Positions 8,124 through 17,179 are shown, numbered from the stretch's first letter. The stretch: DNA of 64,000 bases from Oxalicibacterium faecigallinarum (GCF_014635705.1 NZ_BMDI01000002.1:496001-560000); one strand, 5' to 3'. Numbers and translations are program-made. The notes: generated by a model from the letters alone, not told the origin.

Positions 8124-9029
8124 TTACCTTTTTCTCAGCATCAACTGAATCATGGCGAACAGTCGATGGAACAGATAGTCGACCTGATCCACATCGATCA
8201 CCGGCACCTGGCTGATCTCAGAGTGTCGAATGAGGTGACTGTTTCCAATGGAGTTCAGTTCTATTGCTTCTGTCTCCAATCTCTCTCTCAGCGACGGCAC
8301 GGAGGTAACTGCATCAAGGACGATCTTGATCGAGCGCTTCTTGTCGCTCGGGTCAGCCAGTGACTTGAGTCGCTCCCATGCGTCCCACAACCGCTCTAGC
8401 GCTTCACGACGCACCAACGGATTGCGGTCCGAAAACTTGGCCCGACACTCGTCAAGCATGTTGTCGAGCGTGCGATCTCCCGTATTGAAAAGCGTTTTTT
8501 TCAGTTCTTCGCCTAGTACCGGCGGGAGTACTCGCTCAATTCGACCATTGGGCAGCATCTCGAACGCAACCCCGTTGCGCGCGAATATGCGATTGACAGT
8601 CACGCGGAATTCTTCCTGCCCAGCCTCCTGGTCGAAAGTCAGGTGGTGATGACTGAAGTAGTCGTGATACTTCCCTGAGATCGGCTTAGCCACCGACGCG
8701 TGAACGAACTCGATGAAATCCAAGACGAGCAAGGTGTCCGGCGCGAACGGCTGGCGTTTAGCGAAGTAGCCCTCCCCATCAATAGAGGCTGTCTCCAACG
8801 GCCAAGCCAGACCCGGTATTTCTGCGCTTACGGAAGCCGCCAAGGCGACAGCATCGCCGCCGCAAGTGGCTTGTCCATCTGGGCAGCGTTCGGGAAAACG
8901 CAGGCCGAATGCGCCGCTATTGATCAGCGCCTGTACCGTCGCCACGAGGCCTGCCCAAACAGTGGGAGAAATCACCTGCTCGGTGCGCGCGCGCGGACCG
9001 TTCTGACGATCGCTGAAGTAGTCGCTCAT
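8124..9029 (-). CDS. Uncharacterised partner of the caspase-helicase, 301 aa
   Basis: The ATG at 9029 is chosen because GGAG lies eight bases upstream; an in-frame ATG at 9053 lacks this. The N-terminal half (from MSDYFSDRQNGPRART) has CPDG...TCGG and a run of four-helix-like segments. The C-terminal third contains LDNMLDECRAKFSDRNPLVRREALERLWDAWERL and ends in GNSHLIRHSE...VDYLFHRLFAMIQLML. From memory this ending resembles HEPN/AbiJ-type helical proteins, but I cannot confirm it. No catalytic motif is certain. It lies between the caspase-helicase and the Ymh gene in one apparent operon. Confidence 0.6.
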   Translation of the reverse strand: MSDYFSDRQNGPRARTEQVISPTVWAGLVATVQALINSGAFGLRFPERCPDGQATCGGDAVALAASVSAEIPGLAWPLETASIDGEGYFAKRQPFAPDTLLVLDFIEFVHASVAKPISGKYHDYFSHHHLTFDQEAGQEEFRVTVNRIFARNGVAFEMLPNGRIERVLPPVLGEELKKTLFNTGDRTLDNMLDECRAKFSDRNPLVRREALERLWDAWERLKSLADPSDKKRSIKIVLDAVTSVPSLRERLETEAIELNSIGNSHLIRHSEISQVPVIDVDQVDYLFHRLFAMIQLMLRKR

Positions 9030-9114
9030 CACGTTGACTCCGTTCGAGGCCACGACGCAATGGTGGAGACATGTCTATCCAAAGACTTCATTTCCCTGCG
9101 CTGGACCATGGTGT

Positions 9115-12114
9115 TCATACTTGTGGCCTCAGCAGCGATGCGCTAGCTGAACCAATACATGCTTTTAGCCGCTCGCCGCTCAAATCGTTCACGGCTTCCG
9201 GCGTCATACATCCGGCGTGGAAGAGCCCGAGGTATTGCCCTCTGGTCAGAGCGAGCGGCAATTTAGTGAGCGGCAGTGCGCCAGCCGGAAGCCCGAATTC
9301 GAGGCGTTGCAGGACTTCGTCGAGTCCCTCCAGGAACGCGGGCTGGTCAGGGAAGAGCGCCGACAGGATTTGGTGCGTGGAGCGCAGGTGAAAGCGGCTT
9401 GCATCGGCGATTCCGATGATGTTCCCGTATCCGACAGCGCCTCCAAAGGGCGTGGTCGAGAATCGCTTCTCTAACACGTCGACGGGAGTGCCTTCGATCC
9501 AGTCATACAAAAGCGCCGCGCGCTTGCATCGGCACCAGAACTCAATCTCGTCCCGGCAATATCGCTGCAATGCCTGCGTCATCGCATGCCCATAACGCTG
9601 CGCAACATCATTGGCGCGCACGCTCTCCAACCGCCCCCGCTTCATTACCGGCGTGTAGATCGCATCCATTTCGTCGAGTACCTGCACCATCGCCAGCACC
9701 TGAGTGGGTGACGTCTGTGCGGCGTTCAGCTGTTTCATCAACTCGACTAGCCGCAAGCTCGACTCAAACGACAAGGAAGAAGCGCCGCAGGCGCGTCCGA
9801 GTAAAGTCAGATGGATCAACTCACCCTCGCGCTCGGCCAGCTCGGCCTGCAGCAGGCGCTCGACCAACGCGGTGACTTCTTGCTCCACGATCGCGATCCA
9901 TTGCGGATTTGCGCGTGATGCAGAGTAGCCGCCAAACGTGTTGACCAGAAGGCCAGGAATTTCGGTGGCGCGCACGCCCCGAACCTGGCTAAGCAATCGC
10001 AATGTCCATGTTGGCAGGTCGCGCTGCTGAAAGGATGACTTGACGTCTTCAGGCATGCCGAGCACATACTTCTGGAACAATTGGGCGCGTTCCATCGGCG
10101 TGTCGGCAAGGATGATAGCCTTGCCAGTCTCGTTGTATCCGAGGCGTCCCGCCCGTCCTGCCATGTTCTTGTACTCGGCGACGGTGAATGGGCGGCCGTC
10201 ATCACCGACGAACTCGTTCTCGGCCAGGATCACCGTCGATGCCGGCGTGTTGATACCGGCAGCCAGCGTCGTGGTGGCCACCAGTGCATGGATACCGCCG
10301 CCAGCGTCGCGATAACCTTTCTCGACGGCCTCGCGCTCCGCGCGCAAGAGATTGGTGTTGTGGAACGCGGTGCCTCCCGCAAGGCATTCCCGCAGATCCT
10401 GCGAGGCGCCGGTCAGATCCTGAGTCGGCAGCACGTCCAGAACGGTCGTCGCAGAACCCAAACTCAATTCCTTGGACAAGTATTTGGCACAGCCCTGTGC
10501 CGGACCACGCATGTTGCGGAAGACCAGCAACTTCTCACTCTGTGCGACTAGTTGCTGAACCAACGGCACGATCACGTCTTGCGAGCTGGGCTTGTCGCGA
10601 CGCTGCACGATACAGTGCGCAGGCAACAGGGCTTCGGTCTTGGTGGTGCCGTCTACATCGACGTACTGGAACGTTCCGCGCCGATCGAGCACGCCCTCGA
10701 CCAAGGGCACCGGCCGCTCGCTGGACATCAGCAAGGGCAGGTCAAGCCAGCGATCAAAGCTGTTGAGGTTGCCAATGACCGCCGACAAAATCACCAGTTG
10801 CGGCTCGATGCCGCGCTGGCGCGCCCGCAGCAGAAGCGCGAAAATCAACTCGACCGTAATGCCCCGATTCGGGTCCGTGATGAACTGCCCCTCATCAAGC
10901 ACGACGAGACCGAGCTGGTTGAGCAAGCGCGGCGAACCGAGCGCCAGATTGAGAAAGGTTTCGTAAGTGAAGAAACCTAGGTCATAGCGACCGCCCAACA
11001 CGGGGCCAATGCCATCCGTTGCATCACCGCTGCACCGAACGACGCGCAGGCCCGCAGGTCCGTATCGCTCGCTGAACTCCTCGAACTTCTCGTTGACCAG
11101 TGCCCGGTACGGCAGCAGAAACGCCGCTTTCTTACCGGCTGTGATTGCCTGAATCGCGGCCAGTTCGCCGATCATAGTCTTGCCTGAGCTGGTCGGCGCG
11201 ACTACCATCAGCGATTTGCCGGCCAATACACCGTGTTCGTTGACCGCCTTGAGTTGCAGCGCGTTGAGGCCTCGGGGGAAGTCCATCGTCCACTGATCGA
11301 CGATGTCCGGTGAAAAGCCGTGCGCGGAAAATTCCGCAAATGACCCCGACATTTGCTGGACTGCTCTGGCCGGAAACGCCGCGGCGTAATTGTCACCGCG
11401 CTTGAGAGTCGGAAGCACAAGGCCGCCCTGGACGCTACCCAAGAATACAGGCGTCTGTGTCACGCTGATGCGCTCGGCCTCGACACGCGCCAGCCGGATG
11501 ATCTCGCCGGCGATTTCAGGGAAGCTAACCGAGTCGCCGATCGCACCCGTCAACGCCTCAATCACGGCATGCGTAAGCAGTCCGTGTCCGGTGCCCGGCT
11601 GCTCCCAAGCTGACTCATTGGCTGCACATGCGGCAAGAAGAATGCGCCCTTCGCCGTAAATTCCAGTCAACGCAAATACGCTTCGCGGCCGTGCTGCAAC
11701 CTCCAGAACGCGTGCTGGCGCCTGCCCGCTGAAGCAGCAGTCAAGCACGCACAGCACCGCACGCGCCTTTGTCGCCTTGAAGGCATCGGCGAGGTCTGCC
11801 ATCGACAGGCCTGTGTTTGAGAGATCGGCTGCGTTGGTATCGAATAGGACAAGGGTTCCATCGGGAGAACCATGCCCAGCGAATGTAATGACGACCACGT
11901 CGTCCTGGCCCGCAGCTGAAAGCGTCCCGAGGATAGCCTGCGACACCTCTGCATATGTAGCAGCCTCATCGACAAGCAATCGCCCGGCCAGGGCTTCGAC
12001 AGTGTCGGTGAACAGCGCCCACAATGCCGTCGCATCACTGCGGGCCCCGCTCAGCTCGGGGATAGTCGCATCGAGATGTTTGTTGATGCCCACGAAAATT
12101 GCTTTGATCGCCAC
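9115..12114 (-). CDS. Caspase-like protease fused to Ski2/Hel308-like helicase
   Basis: The 999-residue protein has an N-terminal C14 (caspase/metacaspase-like) domain (about 1-230). It has a catalytic His81 in FAGHG and Cys127 in LDCCFSG, followed by LLAACAANESAWE. A superfamily 2 helicase follows (about 270-700): APTSSGKT at 306-313 (motif I), LDEGQ at 406-410 (motif II, DEGQ rather than DExH), LSAV at 443-446 (III), ATTTLAAGIN near 613-622 (V) and NMAGRAGRLGY at 650-660 (VI). The MxGRAGR form is typical of Ski2/Hel308 enzymes. The remaining 300 residues are helical. The GTG start has GGGGGAAG just upstream. A nucleic-acid sensor that unleashes proteolysis is a reasonable inference; the target is unknown. 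Confidence 0.88.
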   Translation of the reverse strand: MAIKAIFVGINKHLDATIPELSGARSDATALWALFTDTVEALAGRLLVDEAATYAEVSQAILGTLSAAGQDDVVVITFAGHGSPDGTLVLFDTNAADLSNTGLSMADLADAFKATKARAVLCVLDCCFSGQAPARVLEVAARPRSVFALTGIYGEGRILLAACAANESAWEQPGTGHGLLTHAVIEALTGAIGDSVSFPEIAGEIIRLARVEAERISVTQTPVFLGSVQGGLVLPTLKRGDNYAAAFPARAVQQMSGSFAEFSAHGFSPDIVDQWTMDFPRGLNALQLKAVNEHGVLAGKSLMVVAPTSSGKTMIGELAAIQAITAGKKAAFLLPYRALVNEKFEEFSERYGPAGLRVVRCSGDATDGIGPVLGGRYDLGFFTYETFLNLALGSPRLLNQLGLVVLDEGQFITDPNRGITVELIFALLLRARQRGIEPQLVILSAVIGNLNSFDRWLDLPLLMSSERPVPLVEGVLDRRGTFQYVDVDGTTKTEALLPAHCIVQRRDKPSSQDVIVPLVQQLVAQSEKLLVFRNMRGPAQGCAKYLSKELSLGSATTVLDVLPTQDLTGASQDLRECLAGGTAFHNTNLLRAEREAVEKGYRDAGGGIHALVATTTLAAGINTPASTVILAENEFVGDDGRPFTVAEYKNMAGRAGRLGYNETGKAIILADTPMERAQLFQKYVLGMPEDVKSSFQQRDLPTWTLRLLSQVRGVRATEIPGLLVNTFGGYSASRANPQWIAIVEQEVTALVERLLQAELAEREGELIHLTLLGRACGASSLSFESSLRLVELMKQLNAAQTSPTQVLAMVQVLDEMDAIYTPVMKRGRLESVRANDVAQRYGHAMTQALQRYCRDEIEFWCRCKRAALLYDWIEGTPVDVLEKRFSTTPFGGAVGYGNIIGIADASRFHLRSTHQILSALFPDQPAFLEGLDEVLQRLEFGLPAGALPLTKLPLALTRGQYLGLFHAGCMTPEAVNDLSGERLKACIGSASASLLRPQV

Positions 12115-12267
12115 GCTTCCCCCTGTCCAATTTGTGCTCAGACTTGATCGAAAACTCTAAGCTAACTTTCGCACCCCATATTTATGGGAGAAGCGATGTT
12201 CGAGATTTCATTGATAATGATAAGCCGCTATATTTCACTTCGACACATAACTCTAACGGGAGAAAAT

Positions 12268-12456
12268 ATGACAACTAAAAAGACTAACACACCTAGTCCG
12301 ACACAAAGTCCGAGCAAACCACATCAGCCATCGCGTACTACGACAATCGATACCAATAGATCCAGACAGATAAATTCAAACAATAAAGGTGGACTTTCTT
12401 TCTCGGTTAAGCCAGCACAGCCAATCACCACGGGTAGCGGTAAAACAAAAAAATGA
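12268..12456 (+). CDS. Small Pro/Ser/Thr-rich protein, 62 aa
   Basis: The ATG at 12268 follows GGGAGAA, a strong ribosome site; an earlier in-frame ATG at 12184 does not have one. The peptide is basic and low in complexity (TPSPTQSPSKPHQPSR), with an Asn/Arg middle and a Gly/Lys tail, and is probably disordered. Its TGA overlaps the ATG of the next gene (ATGA), so the two are translationally coupled. The tight coupling suggests it works with the SLATT-like membrane protein. No known family. Confidence 0.6.
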   Translation: MTTKKTNTPSPTQSPSKPHQPSRTTTIDTNRSRQINSNNKGGLSFSVKPAQPITTGSGKTKK

Positions 12457-12998
12457 CAACCCCAGTTGATATTCAGATGCAGCTGAATAATCTCATTTAT
12501 GGTGTCCAGCTATCTGCGATGTATCACCGGAAGCGAGAGCGTTTTTTAGCTATGTCAGATAAGTGGGGAAAAATTATTTCGCTGATAGCCGGCTCTGCCG
12601 CATTTAGTCAGTTGACCAATGAAATTGGCAAAGCTTGGGCAGGTGTCTTCGTTGCTCTCTCGACTATGCCAAGTCTGGTTTTCTCCCTAGCAGATCGAGC
12701 TCGTCTACACGGAGAACTTGCCCAAAAATACGGCTATTTGGAATCTGACATTGCGGCAGTAGTTGCGTCTGAAATTACCGAAATTGAGATCGCAGCTTGG
12801 CATTCAACACTGCGTAAAATCGAAGCCACTGAACCTCCTACGCTAGGAGCGCTGACCAGAATCTGCCAAAACCAAATGGCTTTAGTTGCCGAGGAATATG
12901 ACAAAGTATTCGATCTAACGTGGTACGAAAAGTGGCTCTGTCATTTCTTCGACATGCCCAACACAGGCAAGAAAAAATCAACCAATTGTACTGATTAG
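12453..12998 (+). CDS. SLATT-like two-helix membrane protein
   Basis: The 181-residue protein has the order expected of SLATT-type effectors. An N-terminal segment with YHRKRERF comes first, two hydrophobic helices follow (about 48-62 and 70-88), then DRARLHGELAQKYGYLESDI and a helical cytoplasmic tail. SLATT proteins are predicted pore-forming effectors in nucleotide-signal or abortive-infection systems. The match is by pattern only. The start overlaps the stop of the 62-aa gene. The pair is divergent from the caspase-helicase operon across 153 bp, which may hold a shared control region. Confidence 0.6.
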   Translation: MTTPVDIQMQLNNLIYGVQLSAMYHRKRERFLAMSDKWGKIISLIAGSAAFSQLTNEIGKAWAGVFVALSTMPSLVFSLADRARLHGELAQKYGYLESDIAAVVASEITEIEIAAWHSTLRKIEATEPPTLGALTRICQNQMALVAEEYDKVFDLTWYEKWLCHFFDMPNTGKKKSTNCTD

Positions 12999-13261
12999 AA
13001 AAATACGAAAAGCAGGAAGATTCGTATTATTGGCGCAGCTAGAACTTGCCATGTGAAAGCGCCTGTCTTCAAAGAGGCGTTAAATAGTTTAAAAGCGATA
13101 ACATTCCTATAAAGGGAGAAGGAATGAGTTCGGCTCGATAGGACTATCAGCGATTTCTCGGTTGGTTGCATCTGTCAGAGCGACGTGCATCAGAAAATGC
13201 TCCACCGAAATAGTAAGCCATCGACAAAATTCGGCTTGTTATAAGAGCCACTAATAATTAA

Positions 13262-14980
13262 GTGAAAAATATGGTGTTTCGAGTTTTTTTTAGTTCATCA
13301 GAAAAATTTGCAATGAAGCATACGGCACCTGAAACTGTAGTCGTATGGCCAGTAGATCCTAAATGGAATGATTTTAGTTATGCATTTCAGGCAATGGCCA
13401 GATTTATATCCAAGGAAGGAGATAGCGATCTACAACTGCGAATGTTAGTCGTTCCTGAGACCCTAGGTGACAATTCCTATAGATTTGATCTTTGGTTAGA
13501 GACCAAACTTGGTAGCGATAGCATAATAGATGCAGTGCCGTTACGAGATCAATTTTTTACAATTTTAAAAAGTGAAAGTGCTTATCGAGAACTCGTTAAA
13601 TGGGCAGCAAGTGTAGGAAGTTCTATTGAAGAAATACTTTTCCCATTAAGGGATATGGTCTATCTTCGATTGAATCTTTTAGAGCAAGAAGCACTCGAGA
13701 GTCTTCTCAAGACTAATGCCATAAGCAAAGGTGTTTTTAGACGTGAGCCAACGTTTCTAGCTTGGCATAAGGCCGGCCGTTTATTAAGCAATTCTCATGA
13801 GCAGGATATCGCTGACGTAAGAAATAATTTTTCATTTTCAGCTAAATTGTCTGGCTTTACTGGCCCGCACTCTATTGATTTGAACTTTGATGCGCCTCCG
13901 CCCTTAAATGATCGTTGCCACGCTTTAATTGGAATAAACGGAGTGGGAAAATCCCAGTTTCTTCGGGAACTGATTGTGCAACTAGCATCGCAAATTGATG
14001 GCACTGGAACCGATCCATTTACTTCTGATGGCGGTTCGCGAGCCGAGAATTGTTTCTTTTCACCCGCGTCTTTTCGAGTGAACCGAGTACTAGCCTTATC
14101 TTGGGATTCAAAATCTGCATTTCCTCCCGAGGTTCGTTTGAACAGTAAATTTCAGTATCTTAATTTCTCTATGCATGACGACATCCATCGTTTAGATAGT
14201 GGTGTCGCCCCTAATAGTAGCGATACATTATCTTCACAACTAATACAGCTTTATCGTGATAGTGCAATGGGGATTGATCATGGCTTAGAAAGGCTTAGAG
14301 ACACCCTTAAACCATTATTTGATGTGAAAGATCTTGCCGTAGAAATTCTGCCGAGTTACGACGATAGAAATTCAGGAGGATGGCGGTCGTTGCACGATAT
14401 ATCTTTATTGAATGAAGAGCGACAACTCGAAATTCTTTCCAGAGTTATTCCTGAGAGTGCTCCTAAACGGTGGGTTGATAATCAAGGGCCAACTGAGTTA
14501 AGTAGTGGAGAGCGCGTATTTCTGAATTTTGGAATTCGTTGTGCCGCAAGAGTAGAAACCGGAACACTATTAGTATTAGATGAACCGGAGACGCATCTTC
14601 ATCCGAAGTTAATTGCAGATTTTATGCGCGTTTTAAGCGCTATGTTAGAGAAGACAAAGTCTGTTGCATTGATAGCTACTCATTCTCCATTCGTGGTGCG
14701 GGAACTGCCCGGAAGCTGTGTACACGTCCTTAAAGTAGACGAAGAATTAACGCCGCATATATCTAGTGCATTTCTAAGAACTTTTGGCGCTAATGTTGAA
14801 GCACTCGCTACTAATATATTTGCAGATGCCGACTCGACTCAAGTCAATCAAGAGGTTGCAAGAAAAATTGCGACACTCGGTTTGTCATTTGAGGAGATTA
14901 GAGAGAAATATGCACGAGACGTAAGTCCAGAGGTGCTTTCCGAGATAAGGCAGATTTTGCGGGGAAATATCGGTGCTTAA
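13262..14980 (+). CDS. ptuA: Septu-like AAA/ABC-type ATPase PtuA
   Basis: The 572-residue protein has a 200-residue N-terminal region of no known fold, then an ABC/OLD-type ATPase. It shows GINGVGKS at 224-231 (Walker A), LSSGE at 413-417 (signature), LLVLDEPETH at 436-445 (Walker B) and ATHSPFVVRE from 472 (switch region). An HNH protein gene overlaps its end by 8 nt, the layout of the Septu anti-phage system. The start is uncertain: GTG at 13262, ATG at 13271 and ATG at 13313 all lack a strong ribosome site. AT-rich codon use differs from the GC-rich caspase-helicase gene nearby. Confidence 0.78.
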   Translation: MKNMVFRVFFSSSEKFAMKHTAPETVVVWPVDPKWNDFSYAFQAMARFISKEGDSDLQLRMLVVPETLGDNSYRFDLWLETKLGSDSIIDAVPLRDQFFTILKSESAYRELVKWAASVGSSIEEILFPLRDMVYLRLNLLEQEALESLLKTNAISKGVFRREPTFLAWHKAGRLLSNSHEQDIADVRNNFSFSAKLSGFTGPHSIDLNFDAPPPLNDRCHALIGINGVGKSQFLRELIVQLASQIDGTGTDPFTSDGGSRAENCFFSPASFRVNRVLALSWDSKSAFPPEVRLNSKFQYLNFSMHDDIHRLDSGVAPNSSDTLSSQLIQLYRDSAMGIDHGLERLRDTLKPLFDVKDLAVEILPSYDDRNSGGWRSLHDISLLNEERQLEILSRVIPESAPKRWVDNQGPTELSSGERVFLNFGIRCAARVETGTLLVLDEPETHLHPKLIADFMRVLSAMLEKTKSVALIATHSPFVVRELPGSCVHVLKVDEELTPHISSAFLRTFGANVEALATNIFADADSTQVNQEVARKIATLGLSFEEIREKYARDVSPEVLSEIRQILRGNIGA

Positions 14981-15761
14981 GCTCAAACGCCTCTTAGGAC
15001 CGAATAAACAGGTTAGAGAAAAGATGGCGGCTCTCAATCCTGATTTTGAAGCAGTCAAAAAAGAAATTAGAGCCGCGCAGGTTCATTATTTGAAAGGCCC
15101 CAGAGGACCAAATGTATTGGTTCCGCTTGGGCTTGATATTAACTTAACAAAGTGGATTGAAGAAAGATATAAAAGTGCCCCGAAAGCACTATCTTTGAAC
15201 TGGATTAAAGATGCTCGCAAAGAACATAAACTAACGGCATGTCCAATGTGTGGTGGTTCATCTGTATCGACTCTTGATCATGTGCTGCCTAAAAGAGAAT
15301 ATCCAGAATTTGCTGTACTGTCGTACAACCTAGTACCAAGTTGTGATGGATGTCAACGACGTCGTTCTAGCAAGGGAAAATCAATCGAGTTTGTCCATCC
15401 GTATTTTGACCATAAGATGCTAGATGCATTACGACTAACCGTTAGGTTTTCTCCCCCCTTTGAAGCTGTCCTTTTTAATGTTGTTCCAGAGGGGTTAATT
15501 GGTGGAGAGCTGATTCGTATGCAAACCCATTTGGATGAGTGCCTCCCCGGCGATCTCTTTAAGAGGGAGATGAATTCCCATTGGCGAATATGGCACATGC
15601 GATGTTTTCGAGCTGGCCAGCATGAAACTTTTCTAAGATTGCAGGAAGATTTAAAGGATGAAGAATTCCTCACGATGAACTCTTGGAAAGTTGCCTTTAT
15701 GAGAGGTTTGTTAAAAGACAAGTCTGCGCTTTCGTGGATGGAGATTAATCCGATAGTTTGA
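14973..15761 (+). CDS. ptuB: Septu-like HNH endonuclease PtuB
   Basis: The 262-residue protein has a zinc-bound HNH core: Cys90-x2-Cys93 (ACPMCGG), Asp102-His103 with LPK (LDHVLPKREYPEF), Asn119 (SYNLVPSC) and Cys124-x2-Cys127. This is the nuclease subunit type that pairs with PtuA ATPases in Septu; it is expected to cut nucleic acid when the complex senses phage. The GTG start is within the last codons of ptuA and has GCGGGGAAAT upstream, so the two are translationally coupled. A terminator hairpin follows 37 bp after the stop. Confidence 0.8.
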   Translation: MLKLKRLLGPNKQVREKMAALNPDFEAVKKEIRAAQVHYLKGPRGPNVLVPLGLDINLTKWIEERYKSAPKALSLNWIKDARKEHKLTACPMCGGSSVSTLDHVLPKREYPEFAVLSYNLVPSCDGCQRRRSSKGKSIEFVHPYFDHKMLDALRLTVRFSPPFEAVLFNVVPEGLIGGELIRMQTHLDECLPGDLFKREMNSHWRIWHMRCFRAGQHETFLRLQEDLKDEEFLTMNSWKVAFMRGLLKDKSALSWMEINPIV

Positions 15762-15798
15762 GGATCACGATAAGAATAATTCGAGGAATCGCAATTTT

Positions 15799-15826
15799 GA
15801 GCCCATCTTGAGTGGGCTCTTTATTT
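15799..15826 (+). terminator. Terminator after ptuAB
   Basis: GAGCCCA at 15799-15805 pairs perfectly with TGGGCTC at 15813-15819 and is followed by TTTATTT. It ends the accessory block and separates it from the opposing rho gene. Confidence 0.8.
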
Positions 15827-15922
15827 GAGCGGTCTTTGTTTAATGCTTATCAGCACCTCTGATATCGTGCTTTGGGCATTTGCTACCTAATAGTGTGGTG
15901 CAAATGACAAGCGATTGACTGA

Positions 15923-17179
15923 TTAGCGACGCATCATGTCAAAGAATTCGGCATTGTTTTTGGTTGCCTTCATCTTGTCCATGATGAATTCCATCGCTTC
16001 AATTTCATCCATGTCGTACATCAGTTTGCGCAGAACCCAGATCTTTTGCAGTTGATCCGGCTTGATCAGCAGTTCTTCGCGACGGGTACCGGATTTGCTC
16101 AGGTTGATGGCTGGATAAACGCGTTTTTCGGCCAGGCGGCGCTCCAGATGGACTTCCATGTTGCCGGTGCCCTTGAATTCTTCATAGATCACGTCGTCCA
16201 TGCGACTGCCGGTTTCGATCAGGGCGGTGGCGATGATCGTCAGCGAACCACCCTCTTCGACGTTACGTGCCGCGCCAAAGAAGCGCTTTGGACGTTGCAG
16301 TGCGTTGGCATCCACACCACCAGTCAGCACCTTGCCCGATGCGGGGATCACAGTGTTGTAGGCGCGAGCCAGACGCGTGATGGAATCGAGCAGAATCACA
16401 ACGTCCTTCTTCATCTCAACCAGGCGCTTGGCTTTTTCCAGCACCATTTCTGCGACTTGGACGTGACGGGTTGCCGGTTCGTCGAAGGTCGAGGCCACGA
16501 CTTCGCCACGTACCGAGCGCTGCATCTCGGTCACTTCTTCAGGACGTTCATCGATCAGCAGCACAATCATGACCGCTTCCGGATGATTGGTCGTGATCGC
16601 ATGGGCAATGTGTTGCAGCATCACGGATTTACCGGATTTTGGCGATGCCACCAGCAAACCGCGCTGACCTTTGCCGATTGGTGCGATCAGGTCGATGATG
16701 CGGCCGGTGATGTTTTCTTCGCCACGCATGTCGCGTTCAAGCTGCAACAGCTTGTTTGGATGCAGTGGTGTCAGGTTTTCAAACAGTATGCGGTGCTTGG
16801 ATGCTTCCGGTGGTTCCCCGTTGACCTTGTCCACTTTGACCAGCGCAAAATAGCGCTCACCGTCCTTGGGAGTACGCACTTCGCCTTCGATCGAATCGCC
16901 GGTATGCAGATTGAAGCGGCGGATCTGGGACGGCGAGATATAGATATCGTCGGTCGATGCCATGTAACTGGCGTCAGGCGAGCGTAAAAAGCCGAAGCCG
17001 TCTGGCAGCACTTCCAGTGCGCCATCGCCAAAAATCTGTTCGCCTGCCTTGGCGCGTTTCTTGAGAATGGCAAACATCAATTCCTGTTTGCGCAGGCGGG
17101 CGGCGTTGTCGATATCGAGGCTGATGGCCATGTCCAGCAGGGCGGAGACGTGAAGGGCCTTGAGTTCGGATAAGTGCAT
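15923..17179 (-). CDS. rho: Transcription termination factor Rho
   Basis: The 418-residue length is normal for Rho. The N-terminal [17 protein letters not shown] helix pair is followed by the RNA-binding cold-shock-like fold with DGFGFLR (60-66). The RecA-type ATPase follows with ASPKSGKS at 178-185, [14 protein letters not shown] and [13 protein letters not shown], and the secondary RNA-binding [10 protein letters not shown] loop. Rho is a hexameric RNA translocase that ends transcription. It follows trxA on the same strand, the usual betaproteobacterial order. The long untranslated stretch upstream is compatible with the autoregulation known for rho. Confidence 0.97.
   Translation of the reverse strand: MHLSELKALHVSALLDMAISLDIDNAARLRKQELMFAILKKRAKAGEQIFGDGALEVLPDGFGFLRSPDASYMASTDDIYISPSQIRRFNLHTGDSIEGEVRTPKDGERYFALVKVDKVNGEPPEASKHRILFENLTPLHPNKLLQLERDMRGEENITGRIIDLIAPIGKGQRGLLVASPKSGKSVMLQHIAHAITTNHPEAVMIVLLIDERPEEVTEMQRSVRGEVVASTFDEPATRHVQVAEMVLEKAKRLVEMKKDVVILLDSITRLARAYNTVIPASGKVLTGGVDANALQRPKRFFGAARNVEEGGSLTIIATALIETGSRMDDVIYEEFKGTGNMEVHLERRLAEKRVYPAINLSKSGTRREELLIKPDQLQKIWVLRKLMYDMDEIEAMEFIMDKMKATKNNAEFFDMMRR

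Noticed and set aside
12999-13261. Structured RNA (retron-like) in front of ptuA
   Set aside because: A short GCGCCT/AGGCGT stem is visible, but there is no reverse transcriptase gene and no msr/msd-like inverted repeats.
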